Source: Gordionus sp. m RMFG-2023
Taxonomy: Eukaryota; Nematomorpha; Gordioida; Chordodea; Parachordodidae
Assembly: GCF_954871325.1 (NCBI RefSeq)
Contig: NC_088776.1
Location: forward strand, 14,136,052 to 14,200,051
Reading direction: 5' to 3'
DNA: 64,000 nucleotides
The translations under genes were made by a program, and so were the position numbers. Positions 61,645 through 64,000 of the stretch are shown one piece after another (position 1 is the stretch's first letter; the number at the start of each line of letters is the position of its first letter). The notes below the pieces were generated by a model. That model saw only the letters and a list, made by a program, of their open reading frames with translations. It had not been told where the DNA came from and did no database searches.

Positions 61645-62455
61645 TCATGATTGGGCTATAAGAGCTGCGGTAGGCATCAACCGTTTAATAGAGTCGTTAT
61701 AACTGAAAGGGAGCGGATTAGCGGAACCAGGATTGAATCTACCTTGACTGGTAGTGTTGTGCGTAGTCTCTCTACCTTTTCTGGCGTGGTTATAAAATTT
61801 GCTCAATGGAGCTGCGTTGATAGAGGACTGAGCTGAGAAATTAATGAGGGCGGGACCCGTTTTGGAGGAAATGGTAGAATTAATGGAGTCGGCGGAGTTA
61901 AGGGATCGGTTTGAATAAGGGTTATTCTCAGTCAAAGTTTTGTTAGTGAGATTACCGGAATTTAAATCGGTGTCGGAGCCATAGGAATTGGATGAGCAAG
62001 TATCGGATATGTTTCCATTATTGCTATAAGAAGAGGAGGATGAGTTATCGGTATAGGGATTGGTGGTTGAATACCCTGAACTTCCGTCAGAATTATAATG
62101 ATTGAAATTGGCGTCTGGGTCGTCAAGATTATTATTATATCCTAAATTATAATAATTGTTAGAGGCTAGATTGATATTACCATAGTTATGGTAATCGGTC
62201 CTACAGGAATACGCGTTAAAAACATTAAAACCATTCTTGTTGAAAGAAGAATTAATATGATTGTTGTTGTGAGGAGAAGCGGGATAAATCCTTCCCACGC
62301 TACCATTCTCGCCGATTCTATAGAAGACACCACCTGGGTCGACCCAAAGTGTTAGTTCATCGGGAAAAGCTATCCTAACACAATCACGGGCTAATCCAGC
62401 CATGTCAGCGGCTTTGGCTACAACAGGGTCTAGTAGGCCGTTTATCCTGATGCAC
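61645..62455 (-). CDS. BTG/TOB-family protein, last exon (gene partial)
   Basis: The exon opens after an acceptor (TTCAAG at 62456-62461) in phase 2 and runs to a stop at 61645-61647, about 269 codons. The first part reads CIRINGLLDPVVAKAADMAG, then FPDELTLWVDPGGVFYRIGE and NGSVGRIYP, which is the second half of the BTG/TOB (APRO) domain with its L.LWVDP and Y.IGE.G motifs. The remaining 200 residues are Asn/Ser-rich, low complexity and probably disordered. By family knowledge these proteins link the CCR4-NOT deadenylase to mRNA and restrain proliferation. The N-terminal half of the domain must be in upstream exons at higher coordinates; none could be recognised up to 64000, so they probably lie outside. 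An internal ATG at 62403 is not the true start. Confidence 0.85.
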
Positions 62456-62461
62456 CTTGAA

Positions 62462-62730
62462 TTATATATTTTAGAAAATATATATACAATTTTGAATGAG
62501 GAGGGTCAAGCCGATTTATATATTTATAACAGACCCATAGAAATTTGGCTTCAGTTTGTTATATTGTACTCCAATTGTGGACGTTAGAATCAAAGCTGTT
62601 AAAAAACATTAAGCCCTCTTTTTAAAGTCAGATATAGAAAAACTGAGCGTAATATGTTCCAAAGCAATTAAAAATAATATAGCCATTCTAAAATTAGTGT
62701 AATATGGTTTAAAATATTCAATGTTTATAT
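62462..62730. other. Intron of the BTG/TOB gene, proximal part
   Basis: Immediately upstream of the exon; AT-rich, with no further coding segment recognised on the minus strand. Confidence 0.45.
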
Positions 62731-62975
62731 CAGAGACCTGCGAGGTACCATTTGCACAGCCCGACCCAATTTTATATTTTAAGGCCCGACACGGCTTTTT
62801 TTAAAATATATTATATTTATTATTAATCTTTAAAGTTAATAATGGCGATTTCAAATATTAGTTTTTTTAATAGGACCCGACCCGGCCCTGATTTTTTTTT
62901 AAAAAAAATTTTCAGGCCCGGCTCGGGTATATTTTAAAAAATTAAAATATGGCCCGGCCCAAAATCTGGGATTAT
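62731..62975. mobile_element. MITE (AGAGACCTGC family)
   Basis: Starts CAGAGACCTGCGAGGTACC and contains CAGCCCGACCC, GGACCCGACCCGGCCC and GGCCCGGCCC, the G/C-rich words typical of this family. The right end is degraded. Confidence 0.5.
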
Positions 62976-64000
62976 CAATTTCCCTAATCTAGATAAATAA
63001 GAATAATTAATTTTTTAAAAAGGCTTTATAAAATGATGCGGACATAATGTAACCAATAAACTAATCGAATTAGATATACACTCACTGATTACATAGCAAT
63101 TTCATTAATATTTCATATATCAAGTGGGCAATTGAACACCTAATAATATTGATTAAAAAAATTTAATGCACCTTTCATAAATATTCTTCCTCATGTAGTA
63201 ACACAATAGTTTTATTGTATACTGAATTCGAAAAACATTTTATAGATTTTATTGTAATATATCATCAAATTAATTGACCATATGCTACCATAAATTCGAA
63301 TGTATTATATAATATCTTCAATTTGGTAGTAATTAAAGCTAAACACAAATCTAAGCATTAAAACCATTCATGTTACATAATATTACAATATTATGTATTC
63401 TGGTTTTTTATAGCACAAGAATTATATTTGACAATATGTGTTCACTTGCAAGCATCTCATATATATTATATAATAATATTTCACCATATTTGATTTAAAA
63501 TTATCATTTTATATTTATAAGTAAGGTAAGTTGCAGATAAAACTGCAATCGGAAAGACACCATTGACAAAATAAATATAAATACCAAGCTGATACAAAAA
63601 TGTTTTACGGGCCGAGCCCCCAAAACCTATTAAAAATTCTGAAGGAATCATAGTTAACAGATAAGGTCAATTTACTTTTGAAATAAATTCAAGTTTTAGT
63701 CGTGCGTAATTTACCTATCGCATTTTTCATTTTTCTATTGCTAACTAAATTATTGGATTACTTTGTTTCTAATTTTTTTAGAATTTGTGAGAACATTAAC
63801 ATTAATGTTTATTACACCCAATAATTTTATAAATAAGAAGTAAATCATTATTAGCTCTAAATTTATAAAAAATAAAGAAAGTCGGTTATTTCGACTTTTA
63901 TATCTAAAATTCTTCTTTAAATCGTGATATGCGAGATCCAATAATCATGGTTCTCATATTTTTATTCCGATGAAATACATAATATGACGAAAACTTTTAT
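62976..64000. other. Right edge: probable BTG/TOB intron or upstream DNA
   Basis: No APRO N-terminal exon, RNA gene or clear repeat found. The short CGGGCCGAGCCCCC patch near 63609 is unexplained. Confidence 0.4.

Noticed and set aside
62402-62587. Plus-strand open frame opposite the BTG/TOB exon
   Set aside because: Its start overlaps the opposite strand of a conserved domain and the rest is AT-rich intron.

Overview
The window is a very AT-rich stretch of animal-type nuclear DNA. Its genes are split by GT-AG introns, use standard stop codons and sit among many DNA-transposon fossils. BTG/TOB proteins are typical of animals, and the thioredoxin reductase is of the large animal type, so an animal is likely; I cannot name the lineage. 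I saw no bacterial features, CRISPR array, rRNA, LTR element or other virus-like element.

Layout. (1) Positions 107-21054, plus strand: a thioredoxin-reductase-like flavoprotein gene rebuilt as 14 exons with consistent phases (557 codons). It is complete through FAD, CxxxxC, NADPH and interface segments, but the last exon lacks the usual catalytic His-Glu segment and the C-terminal Cys/Sec tail. (2) 21055-27222: mostly featureless AT-rich intergenic DNA. (3) 27223-40791, plus strand: a complete katanin p60 (KATNAL1-like) AAA ATPase gene of 11 exons and 534 codons; its first three introns are only 41-46 nt while the fourth is 7 kb and full of transposon. (4) 40792-61640: about 20 kb of gene-poor DNA with hAT remnants, MITEs, a tRNA-like sequence and tandem repeats. 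(5) 61645-62455, minus strand: the last exon of a BTG/TOB-family gene, whose 5' exons are not visible and probably lie beyond the right edge.

Mobile DNA. Nearly all recognisable mobile DNA is hAT-like. There are two related elements with CAGGGTTGCC ends (1120-4491 and 49273-51171), a ZMYM1-type hAT composite in a katanin intron with a second hAT-type element nested in it, a third hAT relic at 46880-47760, and many foldback MITEs. Several insertions have perfect 8-bp target duplications, which gives a relative order of events. One LINE 3' fragment lies in a reductase intron.

How the genes relate: the three products are a redox enzyme, a microtubule-severing enzyme and an antiproliferative/deadenylation adaptor. 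They share no pathway, and nothing suggests co-regulation. The most unusual host observation is the altered C terminus of the reductase. I found no clearly new multi-gene system; the strongest structural novelty is the nested and internally inverted hAT/MITE architecture.
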